DNA of 9,400 nucleotides from Bacteroidota bacterium (GTDB lineage Bacteria; Bacteroidota; Bacteroidia; Bacteroidales; VadinHA17). Shown here piece after piece: positions 1-6,177 of this stretch (position 1 is the stretch's first letter; each line of letters opens with the position of its first letter). A program made the translations under genes and the position numbers. Below the pieces are notes generated by a model, which was given only the letters and a program-made list of their open reading frames with translations, was not told where the DNA came from and did no database searches. Where the stretch lies: NCBI GenBank assembly GCA_015222065.1, contig JADFUQ010000023.1, positions 1-9,400 on the forward strand, read 5' to 3'.

Positions 1-1574
1 ACCTGTTCTCCCTTATTTGTAAAAACAAAAATCCTTTCCGGGCGGTCTTTGGCAGGTTTTGTGTTAATCAGCCAGTACAGGGCACCGGAAGGAACGTTTT
101 TGAATTCCAGAGGTTTTCCTCCCGTCTTCTTTTTCCCAAACGATATCCATCCATCATCCCAGAAAAACAGTTCATAGGTCTCCCCTTCCTTTAAAAAAAC
201 TTTCTCAATATTATCAGTTGTATTTTTAGTTATCCTTTTGGTAGTGGATATCAGCTCCAGTGTGCAAGGATTTTCAGTATCAGGTTTGGCATAAACTGCA
301 TCCCCATTATTATCAAGAATAAAAGGCTTTCCAGCCGGAACAATATTCCCGTCAATATAAAATGCAGGCAAATAAGCAATGTCCAGTCCCATACCGGTAA
401 AAATCACTTTCCCTTCATCATCAATACTGCTCCAGTGGATTGCCTTCCATTCACCGGTGTTAAAAACACAGATATAGGCAAATTTTTCGCCATCAGGAAC
501 CTTTTTTTCAAGAGTAAGTTCAACATCAGCCACAGGAATATATTCTGATGTAACATCCACTATACTACTACGATTAATATATTTAGGTGCTTTTTCTCCT
601 TCTTCCAAAAGGGCTGCCAGATTTTCATCCTGTTTGGCAAACGTTTTTCTGTAAACCTTGGCTTTTACCTGGTTTAAACGATAATCTCCGGGATTTGATT
701 CCCCACCCATAAAAATCACAACCTTACCTTCATTATTAAGTATAGTATTCCAGGCATGATTATTACCTGTTTTTGCCCAGTAGGGTGTAAAATCACTCGT
801 CACGGGAATACCCATAGCCCTCATGGAATAAATAGCAAGATTGGTCATGTCTTCACAACGACCCATTTTTACCTTCATCATCTCTTCTAATCCCTGGTCG
901 GTGTTATGCTCATAATACCGGGGATCGAATCTGAACCACGATTTTATATCATTATTGACCCATCTGCAAGCTTCCACGGGATCATTTGGATCTGCCATGG
1001 AGTCGTTAACCCATGCATATTTCTCTGTAAGCAATGTCCGCCAGTCTTCAAGAGGTTCGTTCGTGCTTCGATATGGCAGTATATATTCACAAAACTGATT
1101 AAAATTTAAATGTTTAGCCCATGGTTTATTCCACGCGTCAAACGCCATGTTAATATTCCTGATCAGGTATTCTGCGGTGATCTTTTCATAATCATGAAAA
1201 ACACCTGTACGTTTCTGATGTAGTTTACCACGCACCTTCGTAATGGAATCCCATGCCTCTGAAAGGGTTTTATAATCAGGGTAATCCAACACCTTAAATC
1301 CGATTTCTTTTTCAGATGAATCGGCAACAGCATAGGTGATATATTCCTTATCAGCCATATTCCCTATAAGGAAATAAGCAGCCTGTTGCTTAAGTGTATC
1401 TCCGGCATCATTGTAATAATTAATCACCTCATCAAGCTCTGAGCGGTTTGTCCCTGCCATTTCAAGCACCTCCATCACATTGGAAGGAAGTTTATTGTCT
1501 GCTTTTTGATTACAGGTAACTAATAATATTGGCAAGGCGATAAGAATACTGATTCTTTTCAAAATGTTTTTCAT
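1..1574 (-). CDS. Transglutaminase-like domain lipoprotein, 3' end outside window
   Basis: The minus strand is open without a stop from 1574 to the window edge, giving 524 residues. The first 21 (MKNILKR, then a hydrophobic stretch, then LLVTC) form a lipoprotein signal peptide with Cys21 as the lipidated residue; Thr at -1 is unusual for a lipobox. A helical region with the motif FCEYILPYR precedes a transglutaminase core: Cys240 in GRCEDM and His273 in NNHAW. The usual third catalytic Asp, 16 residues after the His, aligns with Met289. Beta-rich segments follow (DVTSEY near 340, YELFFWDDGW at 467-476). The layout matches a large group of Bacteroidota lipoproteins annotated as transglutaminase-like; substrate and activity are unknown to me. 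The visible end (RPERIFVFTNKGEQ) resembles the usual C-terminus, so only a few residues are probably missing. In-frame ATGs also occur at 1601 and 1652, but 1574 gives the cleanest signal peptide. It is divergent from ispG. The protein is probably anchored in an envelope membrane, facing the periplasm or the outside. Confidence 0.85.
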   Translation of the reverse strand, partial: MKNILKRISILIALPILLVTCNQKADNKLPSNVMEVLEMAGTNRSELDEVINYYNDAGDTLKQQAAYFLIGNMADKEYITYAVADSSEKEIGFKVLDYPDYKTLSEAWDSITKVRGKLHQKRTGVFHDYEKITAEYLIRNINMAFDAWNKPWAKHLNFNQFCEYILPYRSTNEPLEDWRTLLTEKYAWVNDSMADPNDPVEACRWVNNDIKSWFRFDPRYYEHNTDQGLEEMMKVKMGRCEDMTNLAIYSMRAMGIPVTSDFTPYWAKTGNNHAWNTILNNEGKVVIFMGGESNPGDYRLNQVKAKVYRKTFAKQDENLAALLEEGEKAPKYINRSSIVDVTSEYIPVADVELTLEKKVPDGEKFAYICVFNTGEWKAIHWSSIDDEGKVIFTGMGLDIAYLPAFYIDGNIVPAGKPFILDNNGDAVYAKPDTENPCTLELISTTKRITKNTTDNIEKVFLKEGETYELFFWDDGWISFGKKKTGGKPLEFKNVPSGALYWLINTKPAKDRPERIFVFTNKGEQ

Positions 1575-1697
1575 TTGTTTAAAATTTTTTATTGGGTTCA
1601 TAATGCTGAAAATTAATTTTCTTCTATCTAATACAGTATATTTGTATAACATTAAATGCATTGAAAAGTTTTTCAAATTTAATAAGTCTCAAGGACA

Positions 1698-1705
1698 TAG
1701 CTTTG
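1698..1705 (+). promoter_or_regulatory. Possible -7 element upstream of ispG
   Basis: TAGCTTTG matches the Bacteroidota -7 consensus TAnnTTTG. No clear TTTG -33 box lies at the expected 19-21 base spacing; only T-rich sequence is present. TATATTTG at 1637-1644 is an equally good alternative. Matches like these occur by chance in AT-rich DNA, so this is weak. Confidence 0.2.
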
Positions 1706-1763
1706 CAAATTAATTAAAAAAGTAATGTTTGATTATTATTATACTAATTTTGGTTATTAGAAA

Positions 1764-1953
1764 AGGCTAAGGCTAAGGAAGATAAAGGGTTTTAGGATTT
1801 TAAGTAATTATTATTTGAAATGACAAATAAAGATTTAATTTATTTATAGAAAGAGAAAAATTAAAAAAACATAATAATTGATATAAAATAAAAGAAAGGC
1901 TTAATGATAGAAAAAAGGTTAATGTGTGTAATCAAAAAACTTAGCCTTAGCCT
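1764..1953. repeat. Inverted repeat with hexamer-based arms upstream of ispG
   Basis: The left arm, 1764-1777 (AGGCTAAGGCTAAG), is the exact reverse complement of the right arm, 1940-1953. The arms are 14 bases long with 162 bases between them. Each contains the hexamer GGCTAA about twice in tandem. The interior is AT-rich and shows no ORF. The right arm ends 15 bases before the ispG start codon. It could be a long-range stem in the leader, a miniature element, or two independent repeat insertions in opposite orientation; the sequence alone does not decide. Confidence 0.6.
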
Positions 1954-1968
1954 AATATTCATTAATCA

Positions 1969-3804
1969 ATGAAAAATCCTGAATGGAAATCCAGTGAAGT
2001 ATATATTGGTGATGTACCATTGGGAGGGAATAATCCCATCAGGATTCAGTCTATGACTGACACTGATTCTATGGATACTGCTGCAACTGTAAAACAGTGT
2101 ATCAGGATCATTAAAGCAGGGGCTGACTATGTGCGGATAACTGCCCAGAACAAAAATGTGGCAAAAAACCTGGCGCTGATTTGCAGTGAACTAAGGAACA
2201 GAGGATATTCAACTCCAATTATCGCCGATGTTCATTTTAGTCCGGGTATTGCCGGAATAGCAGCCGGGAATGTTGATAAAGTGCGTATTAACCCGGGTAA
2301 CTTCGCAGATAAACAAATGAAAAATCCTCCATCTTCCATATCTGAAGAGGAATATAATCAGGGAAAGGAGAAAATCAAACAACGGTTATTGCCTCTTTTG
2401 AATGTTTGTTTAAATAATGGTACAGCAATACGGATTGGAGTAAACCATGGATCATTATCTAACCGGATAATGATACGATATGGAGATACTCCGGAGGGAA
2501 TGGTTGAATCGGCTATGGAGTTTTTAAGGATATGTAAAAAGGAAGTTTTTATTAATCTGGTTGTATCACTTAAATCCAGCAATACCCGTGAAATGGTAAA
2601 AGCCAACCGGCTTCTTGTAAAAACTATGCAACAGGAAAAGATGAACTATCCCCTGCACCTGGGTGTTACTGAAGCCGGTGATGGAGAAGACGGAAGAATA
2701 AGGTCGGCTGTGGGTATAGGAACTTTACTAAATGAGGGTATCGGCGATACTATCAGGGTATCGCTTACAGAAGACCCTGAAAAAGAAATTCCGGCAGCCA
2801 TAAATATTGCTGAGAATTTCTCTACCAGAAAGCATCCGGTTTCTGTACAAAAAAGATTGTTTTTCTCACTTATTCACAAAATGTCCGGCACCTTATTTAA
2901 CAACGTAAAAAATATTGGCGGCAATTCTGTTCCTGTAGTAATCTTTTCCCACCCCGTTAATAATGATATTGTCGAAAATATGCCCGATTATTTCTTTGTT
3001 GAAAAAGAAACAGAAATTGAAACCCATTCTTTGGATATCAAATTGATAGTTCCTTATGCTCTCTGGTTAAAACATCAAAACAACCGGAATAATCTTTTCC
3101 CCTTGCTCACAACAAATGAATTTTTGACATCATGTCTAAAAGATCAAAATCTGAATTTTGTGAAGATTGAACCTGCCACTAACCCGGAAAGGATAATTTC
3201 AGCCGCCAAAGGAAAGAATTTTATTTTTATTTTGGAACTTCAACCTCTCCAGGAACCTTCCGTCTTTTATGAATTTCTTAACTATTACCATAAACATAAC
3301 TCCCGCAACCCATTAATTATAAAAAAGACCTACAATGAGAAAGATCATGAGACTTTTATTATTAAAATGTCAGGGGATTTGGGACTTCTCTTTCTTGAAA
3401 ATGTTTGTAATGGAATATGGTTAATTAATGAGAAGAATATAACTCAGGAACAAACTCTTTCTGCATCTTTCGGTTTGTTACAGGCAAGCAGGGTCAGGAT
3501 CAGTAGAACTGAATTTATCTCATGTCCTTCATGCGGCAGGACTCTTTTTGATCTGCAAAAAACAACTGCACGGGTAAAAAAAGCAACAGGTCACCTTAAA
3601 GGACTTAAAATAGCAGTGATGGGATGTATTGTGAACGGCCCGGGAGAGATGGCAGATGCTGATTATGGTTATGTTGGAGCAGGCAAAGGGAAAATTACTC
3701 TATACAAAAAGAAAGAAGTCGTAAGAAAAAACATCCCTTCAGAAGATGCAGTTTATGAATTAGTCGGACTTATAAAAGAGAACGGCGATTGGAAAAATCC
3801 ATGA
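1969..3804 (+). CDS. ispG: 4-hydroxy-3-methylbut-2-en-1-yl diphosphate synthase (IspG/GcpE), long form
   Basis: IspG is the [4Fe-4S] enzyme that converts 2-C-methylerythritol 2,4-cyclodiphosphate to HMBPP, the penultimate step of the MEP isoprenoid pathway, in the cytoplasm. The N-terminal TIM-barrel part (roughly residues 1-285) opens with GGNNPIRIQSMTDTDSMDT and includes IADVHF, KVRINPGN and GVTEAGDGEDGRIRSA. The C-terminal cluster domain has Cys519 and Cys522 (SCPSCGRT), then Cys553 and Glu560 (GCIVNGPGEMADADYG). The 7-residue Cys-to-Glu spacing equals that of the E. coli ligands Cys305 and Glu312. Between them, about 290-505, lies an insert absent from E. coli IspG (about 370 residues) but known in plant, Chlamydia and Bacteroidota enzymes. 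The start is fixed: ATG 1969 is preceded by an in-frame TAA at 1963-1965. No strong ribosome binding site is visible. It is flanked on both sides by inverted repeats and appears to be transcribed alone. Confidence 0.97.
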   Translation: MKNPEWKSSEVYIGDVPLGGNNPIRIQSMTDTDSMDTAATVKQCIRIIKAGADYVRITAQNKNVAKNLALICSELRNRGYSTPIIADVHFSPGIAGIAAGNVDKVRINPGNFADKQMKNPPSSISEEEYNQGKEKIKQRLLPLLNVCLNNGTAIRIGVNHGSLSNRIMIRYGDTPEGMVESAMEFLRICKKEVFINLVVSLKSSNTREMVKANRLLVKTMQQEKMNYPLHLGVTEAGDGEDGRIRSAVGIGTLLNEGIGDTIRVSLTEDPEKEIPAAINIAENFSTRKHPVSVQKRLFFSLIHKMSGTLFNNVKNIGGNSVPVVIFSHPVNNDIVENMPDYFFVEKETEIETHSLDIKLIVPYALWLKHQNNRNNLFPLLTTNEFLTSCLKDQNLNFVKIEPATNPERIISAAKGKNFIFILELQPLQEPSVFYEFLNYYHKHNSRNPLIIKKTYNEKDHETFIIKMSGDLGLLFLENVCNGIWLINEKNITQEQTLSASFGLLQASRVRISRTEFISCPSCGRTLFDLQKTTARVKKATGHLKGLKIAVMGCIVNGPGEMADADYGYVGAGKGKITLYKKKEVVRKNIPSEDAVYELVGLIKENGDWKNP

Positions 3805-3838
3805 TTTGCGAAAAGAACATAGTTTCACAAATTGATTA

Positions 3839-3858
3839 ATCCGCCAGCGGATAATTTT
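3839..3858 (+). terminator. Candidate weak terminator of ispG
   Basis: ATCCGC CA GCGGAT at 3839-3852 is a perfect palindrome with 6-base arms (effectively a 5-bp stem with a 4-base loop), followed by AA and only four T residues. It lies about 35 bases past the ispG stop. The stem and T-run are short for an intrinsic terminator, and the palindrome could equally be a dispersed repeat. Confidence 0.35.
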
Positions 3859-3882
3859 CAGGTTTCATAAATAATTAGTTAA

Positions 3883-4040
3883 TAGTCAGCAATCCACAGT
3901 CCACAGTCCACAAGAAAGCAAATAATAATCAAACAATTATTACACAATGGCAATTGGATTTAGAAACTTATCTGTGTGTAAAAAAGTAAAAATAGTCCAA
4001 CTCTTCAGGTTGCGGACTGCCAACTGAAGATTGCCGACTT
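3883..4040. repeat. Imperfect inverted repeat with 7-base-period arms
   Basis: The reverse complement of 3883-3912 aligns without gaps to 4011-4040 at 22 of 30 positions; 98 AT-rich bases separate the arms. Within each arm a degenerate core of the type GACTG/GATTG recurs every 7 bases (CAGTCCA read on the plus strand in the left arm). Most mismatches fall outside the conserved cores, as expected for diverged copies of one tandem heptamer family placed in opposite orientations. There is no ORF inside. Confidence 0.65.
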
Positions 4041-4107
4041 ATTGGTGCTTCGGAGTATTAAGTCCAATAAAAAATTGATTGTTTTATTACTTTAACATAT
4101 CTTTATA

Positions 4108-4115
4108 TAAGTTTA
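4108..4115 (+). promoter_or_regulatory. Possible -7 element of the PPC-domain lipoprotein gene
   Basis: TAAGTTTA matches the Bacteroidota TAnnTTTG element at all but its last base. Transcription would begin a few bases after it, past the TTG at 4116 but before the ATG at 4146, so it mildly supports the ATG as the true start. No good -33 box is visible. Confidence 0.2.
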
Positions 4116-4145
4116 TTGAAAAAAATCGGAAAAAATCAAATTGTT

Positions 4146-4979
4146 ATGATACGAATAAAAAATATATTCTGGATAATCCTGGCAATTCCCGTTTTATTAA
4201 CCTTGTCAACTTGTGAAAAAGAAGATCCGTTTAAAGATGATCTTGAACCCAATAACAGCAGGGATGAAGCTTTTGGACTCACCCTTGGTGAGCAGGTTAA
4301 TGCCTCTATTGCCAAAGGAGATCATGACTGGTATTCCTTTTCAGTTGAAACAAACGGGATCATTGATAAAGCCGGTATTGAAATAAAGAATCTTACTGAA
4401 GAAATGGAATTGACTGTTGTTTTATATGACAGCCAGGGTAACCAGTTTGGCTCTTTTACCGGCAATGCAGGAATTAATATGAACATCACCCTAACTACAA
4501 GAACCAGTTCGTACTATATTGAAATTTATGATAAAAACAGTGAGCAGGAAGGGAAATATAAAATTACTATAACCCTTCTTCAAGCCAACGATTCTAATGA
4601 GCCTGATGATACTTTTAAAAATGCTCGCATAATTCCATCTTATCCTTCAGAAGATATTACCGGTATAGTTCTCGTTAATGCTTCAGATGCTGATCAATAT
4701 GGTGATTTTGAATTTTTTATTCTTCTTGTCAATTTAAATAAAATAGTGAATTTTACTCTCACTCCAACTGCTGATGACATAAAGATGAACTACAAAATAT
4801 TTAGCGAAGACCAGTCGGTTGTTGTTGAAGAAACCGAAGGCACACCTGGACAAATTCTCCAGGCATCCGTTGGCAATGGCTCCGGAGGAAGTATGAGCAG
4901 ATACCTCCGGGTAGGTGCAACGCTCGGAGAAACCGGTAACGGAAACTATACCATATCATTTACCGATACGGATATATAA
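4146..4979 (+). CDS. Lipoprotein with two PPC-like beta domains
   Basis: From ATG 4146 the product has 277 residues. Residues 1-23 (MIRIKN, a hydrophobic core, then LSTC) form a lipoprotein signal peptide with Cys23 as the lipidation site; Thr at -1 is the same oddity as in the lipoprotein at the window's start. Two tandem segments resemble the bacterial pre-peptidase C-terminal (PPC) beta-sandwich. The first opens with EPNNS (34-38), has the typical GDHDWYSF (58-65) and ends in a YKITIT strand near 128-133. The second opens with EPDDT (142-146), has a degenerate GDFEFF in place of DxDWY, and ends in YTISF (268-272). PPC domains usually accompany secreted enzymes, but no catalytic domain is present here, so a binding or structural envelope role is likely and the ligand is unknown. 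A longer reading frame begins at TTG 4116, but that would put ten polar residues ahead of a normal signal peptide, so I prefer ATG 4146. It is convergent with the HAD gene. Confidence 0.8.
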   Translation: MIRIKNIFWIILAIPVLLTLSTCEKEDPFKDDLEPNNSRDEAFGLTLGEQVNASIAKGDHDWYSFSVETNGIIDKAGIEIKNLTEEMELTVVLYDSQGNQFGSFTGNAGINMNITLTTRTSSYYIEIYDKNSEQEGKYKITITLLQANDSNEPDDTFKNARIIPSYPSEDITGIVLVNASDADQYGDFEFFILLVNLNKIVNFTLTPTADDIKMNYKIFSEDQSVVVEETEGTPGQILQASVGNGSGGSMSRYLRVGATLGETGNGNYTISFTDTDI

Positions 4980-5023
4980 TAACAGGGAATTATAATCCGA
5001 CACACCCATCACTGCATTCCGAT

Positions 5024-5037
5024 GTTACGGGTTACGG
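5024..5037 (+). repeat. GTTACGG heptamer pair
   Basis: Two exact in-phase copies of GTTACGG are followed by a diverged third (ATTATCC). The same heptamer family, in the same orientation, reappears at 5957-5984, so related repeats lie on both sides of the HAD phosphatase gene. Confidence 0.6.
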
Positions 5038-5095
5038 ATTATCCGCAGGCTGGGTCCCGCTTGGCGAACACTCTTCACTCACAACTCATCTCTCA

Positions 5096-5224
5096 CCGCT
5101 CTCTTCTCCTTTTCTTCTTTTCGCCTCTTCTCTTCATCTCTCAGTCGCTCCCTCGCTCCCTCGCTCCCTCTCTCCGTCTCTTCGTCCCTCTTCACACTGC
5201 AACACTGCATCACAATTCTCTTAT
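5096..5224. repeat. Polypyrimidine tract with TCGCTCCC octamers
   Basis: The plus strand is strongly C/T-rich; in 5101-5160 only 6 of 60 bases are purines. It includes three exact tandem copies of the octamer TCGCTCCC (5145-5152, 5153-5160, 5161-5168). It lies downstream of both convergent genes. I see no coding potential: the reading frames here translate to low-complexity Ser/Leu/Pro or Arg/Glu strings. Together with the neighbouring arrays it fills the spacer between the PPC lipoprotein and the HAD gene. Confidence 0.7.
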
Positions 5225-5288
5225 TTCCACCATTCCATCTTTCCACTATTCCACTCTTCCATCTTCCCATTCTTCCACCATTCCATAT
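5225..5288. repeat. Octamer array TTCCAYNN overlapping the 3' end of the HAD gene
   Basis: Eight consecutive in-phase 8-base units follow the pattern TTCCAYNN, with one diverged unit (TCCCATTC at 5265-5272). TTCCACCA (5225-5232, 5273-5280) and TTCCATCT (5233-5240, 5257-5264) each occur twice. The HAD stop codon (5246-5248 on the minus strand) lies within the third unit, so the last 13 codons of that gene are repeat sequence. Confidence 0.75.
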
Positions 5289-5917
5289 CTTCCTAAAACC
5301 TCCCCCAGGTTTTCTTCCGGTTTAAACTGATGTGCAACCAGACCTGTTTCTCTGGCAGAAACACAATTCTCTTCAAAATCATCAATAAACAAAGTTTCTT
5401 TTGGTTCGATACCTGCATCATTCAAAACATATCTGAATGATGCAGGTTCAGGTTTTCGTGTTCCTATTATGTGCGAATAATAAGTTTCTGTAAAGTGTTT
5501 TTGGAACGTTGTTCCACCTGATTTTTCCCGAAACTGTTCAGAATAAAAAGGCAAATGTATTTCGTTGGTATTACTTAGCAGATAAAGTGGGTATTTCCCT
5601 GATAAATTAGACAATAATCTTATCGTATCTATTTTAAACCCTCTTAGCATTTCATTCCATGCATAATCAATTTTTTCATTTGATACAGAGTTGCCCATCA
5701 TTGTTCTGAGAGATGCCCTGAATTCATTTGCTGAGATCTGACCTTTTTCAAATTGAATAAAGAAATTTTCTTCTCTGTTATATTTCTCCATCATTATTTC
5801 TTTGCTCAACCCCATTTCTCCAAAGGCATCAAAAGTTTTCTGAACATCCAGCTCAAGTAATACACCACCCAGATCAAAAATGATATTTCTAAGTAAGTTC
5901 CCTTTTCCTTTCATCAT
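5246..5917 (-). CDS. HAD-superfamily phosphatase, YihX-like
   Basis: The 223-residue protein shows all four HAD motifs. Motif I is IIFDLGGVL, with nucleophile Asp15 and Gly17 where many HADs carry a second Asp; motif II is LLSNTN (Ser115); motif III is Lys155 in GTRKPEP; motif IV is FIDDFEEN (Asp179, Asp180). A helical cap lies between motifs I and II. The DxGxV form of motif I is shared with E. coli YihX, an active alpha-glucose-1-phosphatase, so loss of the second Asp need not mean loss of activity. The substrate here is unknown. MtnC of methionine salvage is also a HAD protein, but its motif I looks different. The start is 5917 or the adjacent ATG at 5914; an in-frame TGA at 5918-5920 rules out anything further upstream. 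Residues 211-223 (YGMVEEWEDGRVE) are encoded by an octamer repeat and probably lie outside the fold. It is divergent from the mtnA operon, so a functional link is possible but unproven. Confidence 0.9.
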   Translation of the reverse strand: MMKGKGNLLRNIIFDLGGVLLELDVQKTFDAFGEMGLSKEIMMEKYNREENFFIQFEKGQISANEFRASLRTMMGNSVSNEKIDYAWNEMLRGFKIDTIRLLSNLSGKYPLYLLSNTNEIHLPFYSEQFREKSGGTTFQKHFTETYYSHIIGTRKPEPASFRYVLNDAGIEPKETLFIDDFEENCVSARETGLVAHQFKPEENLGEVLGRYGMVEEWEDGRVE

Positions 5918-5984
5918 TCAAAATTCAAAATTCTACATTTTACATTTTTCCAAATTGTTACGAGTTACGGGTTACGAGTTAAGA
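5916..5984. repeat. In-phase heptamer arrays at the HAD 5' end
   Basis: Five successive 7-base units occupy 5916-5950: ATTCAAA, ATTCAAA, ATTCTAC, ATTTTAC, ATTTTTC. A 6-base gap follows, then four more at 5957-5984: GTTACGA, GTTACGG, GTTACGA, GTTAAGA. The first unit overlaps the HAD start codon, so the HAD leader is made of these repeats. The second family matches the GTTACGG pair at 5024-5037. The next ~75 bases are C/T-rich, with a further pair CGACTCA/CGATTCA near 6020-6033. Confidence 0.75.
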
Positions 5985-6060
5985 TCTTTGAACCTTAAAC
6001 TCTTCTTTCTTCCTCTTCACGACTCACGATTCATCCTTCCCCTCTTCCCATTTCCCCATT

Positions 6061-6108
6061 CTATCATTTAATCATTTAATCATTCTATCATTTAATCATT
6101 TAATCATT
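6061..6108. repeat. Exact 24-bp tandem duplication built from octamers
   Basis: The 24 bases at 6061-6084 (CTATCATT then TAATCATT twice) are repeated exactly at 6085-6108. The array is thus six octamers of the type YWATCATT. Exact identity suggests a recent slippage duplication. It sits 70 bases upstream of mtnA, just before the proposed promoter element. Confidence 0.85.
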
Positions 6109-6124
6109 TTAATTCCTTATTTAC

Positions 6125-6132
6125 TACATTTG
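6125..6132 (+). promoter_or_regulatory. Possible -7 element of the mtnA operon
   Basis: TACATTTG is a full match to the Bacteroidota -7 consensus TAnnTTTG. It lies 45 bases before the mtnA ATG, which would leave a leader of roughly 40 bases, too short for a SAM-type riboswitch. The -33 region falls in the octamer array (T-rich, no exact TTTG at the usual spacing). Confidence 0.4.
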
Positions 6133-6177
6133 ATTATTCGTAAAGTTAAGAAATTATTCGCTTAACCTGTTATTTAA

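Larger units (their letters stand above)
1575..1968. other. AT-rich divergent intergenic region
   Basis: This 394-base spacer separates two divergent genes, the transglutaminase lipoprotein and ispG. It is very AT-rich and I see no credible ORF or RNA gene in it. It holds two matches to the Bacteroidota -7 element TAnnTTTG on the plus strand (1637-1644 and 1698-1705) and a 14-base inverted repeat (1764-1777 with 1940-1953). Either promoter would give ispG a leader of more than 250 bases. I recognise no riboswitch fold. Confidence 0.5.
3805..4145. other. Intergenic region after ispG
   Basis: This 341-base spacer contains no credible gene. It holds a short GC-rich palindrome (3839-3852), an imperfect inverted repeat with heptamer periodicity (3883-3912 with 4011-4040), an AT-rich loop region between the arms, and a possible -7 element just before the next lipoprotein (4108-4115). 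Confidence 0.5.

Noticed and set aside
906..1109. A 67-codon plus-strand frame at the window start
   Set aside because: It is antisense to a well-supported minus-strand coding region with catalytic motifs.
4116..4145. TTG start extending the PPC lipoprotein by ten residues
   Set aside because: ATG 4146 gives a compact lipoprotein signal peptide, and a possible -7 element directly before the TTG would put the transcript start after it.
5022..5330. A 102-codon plus-strand frame and an opposing 63-codon minus-strand frame (5079-5270)
   Set aside because: Both translate repeat and polypyrimidine DNA to Ser/Leu/His/Pro-rich or Arg/Glu-rich strings with no domain, and the first overlaps the HAD gene.
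5246..5917. HAD protein as the methionine-salvage enolase-phosphatase MtnC
   Set aside because: Motif I is FDLGGVL as in YihX-type phosphatases rather than the DIEGT form of MtnC, and the gene is on the opposite strand from the operon.
5880..6071. A 63-codon plus-strand frame between the HAD gene and mtnA
   Set aside because: It is made entirely of the heptamer and octamer arrays plus the antisense 5' end of the HAD gene.
6133..6177. SAM riboswitch upstream of mtnA
   Set aside because: The likely leader is about 40 bases and the upstream DNA is simple repeats, with no paired helices of a known SAM-binding fold.
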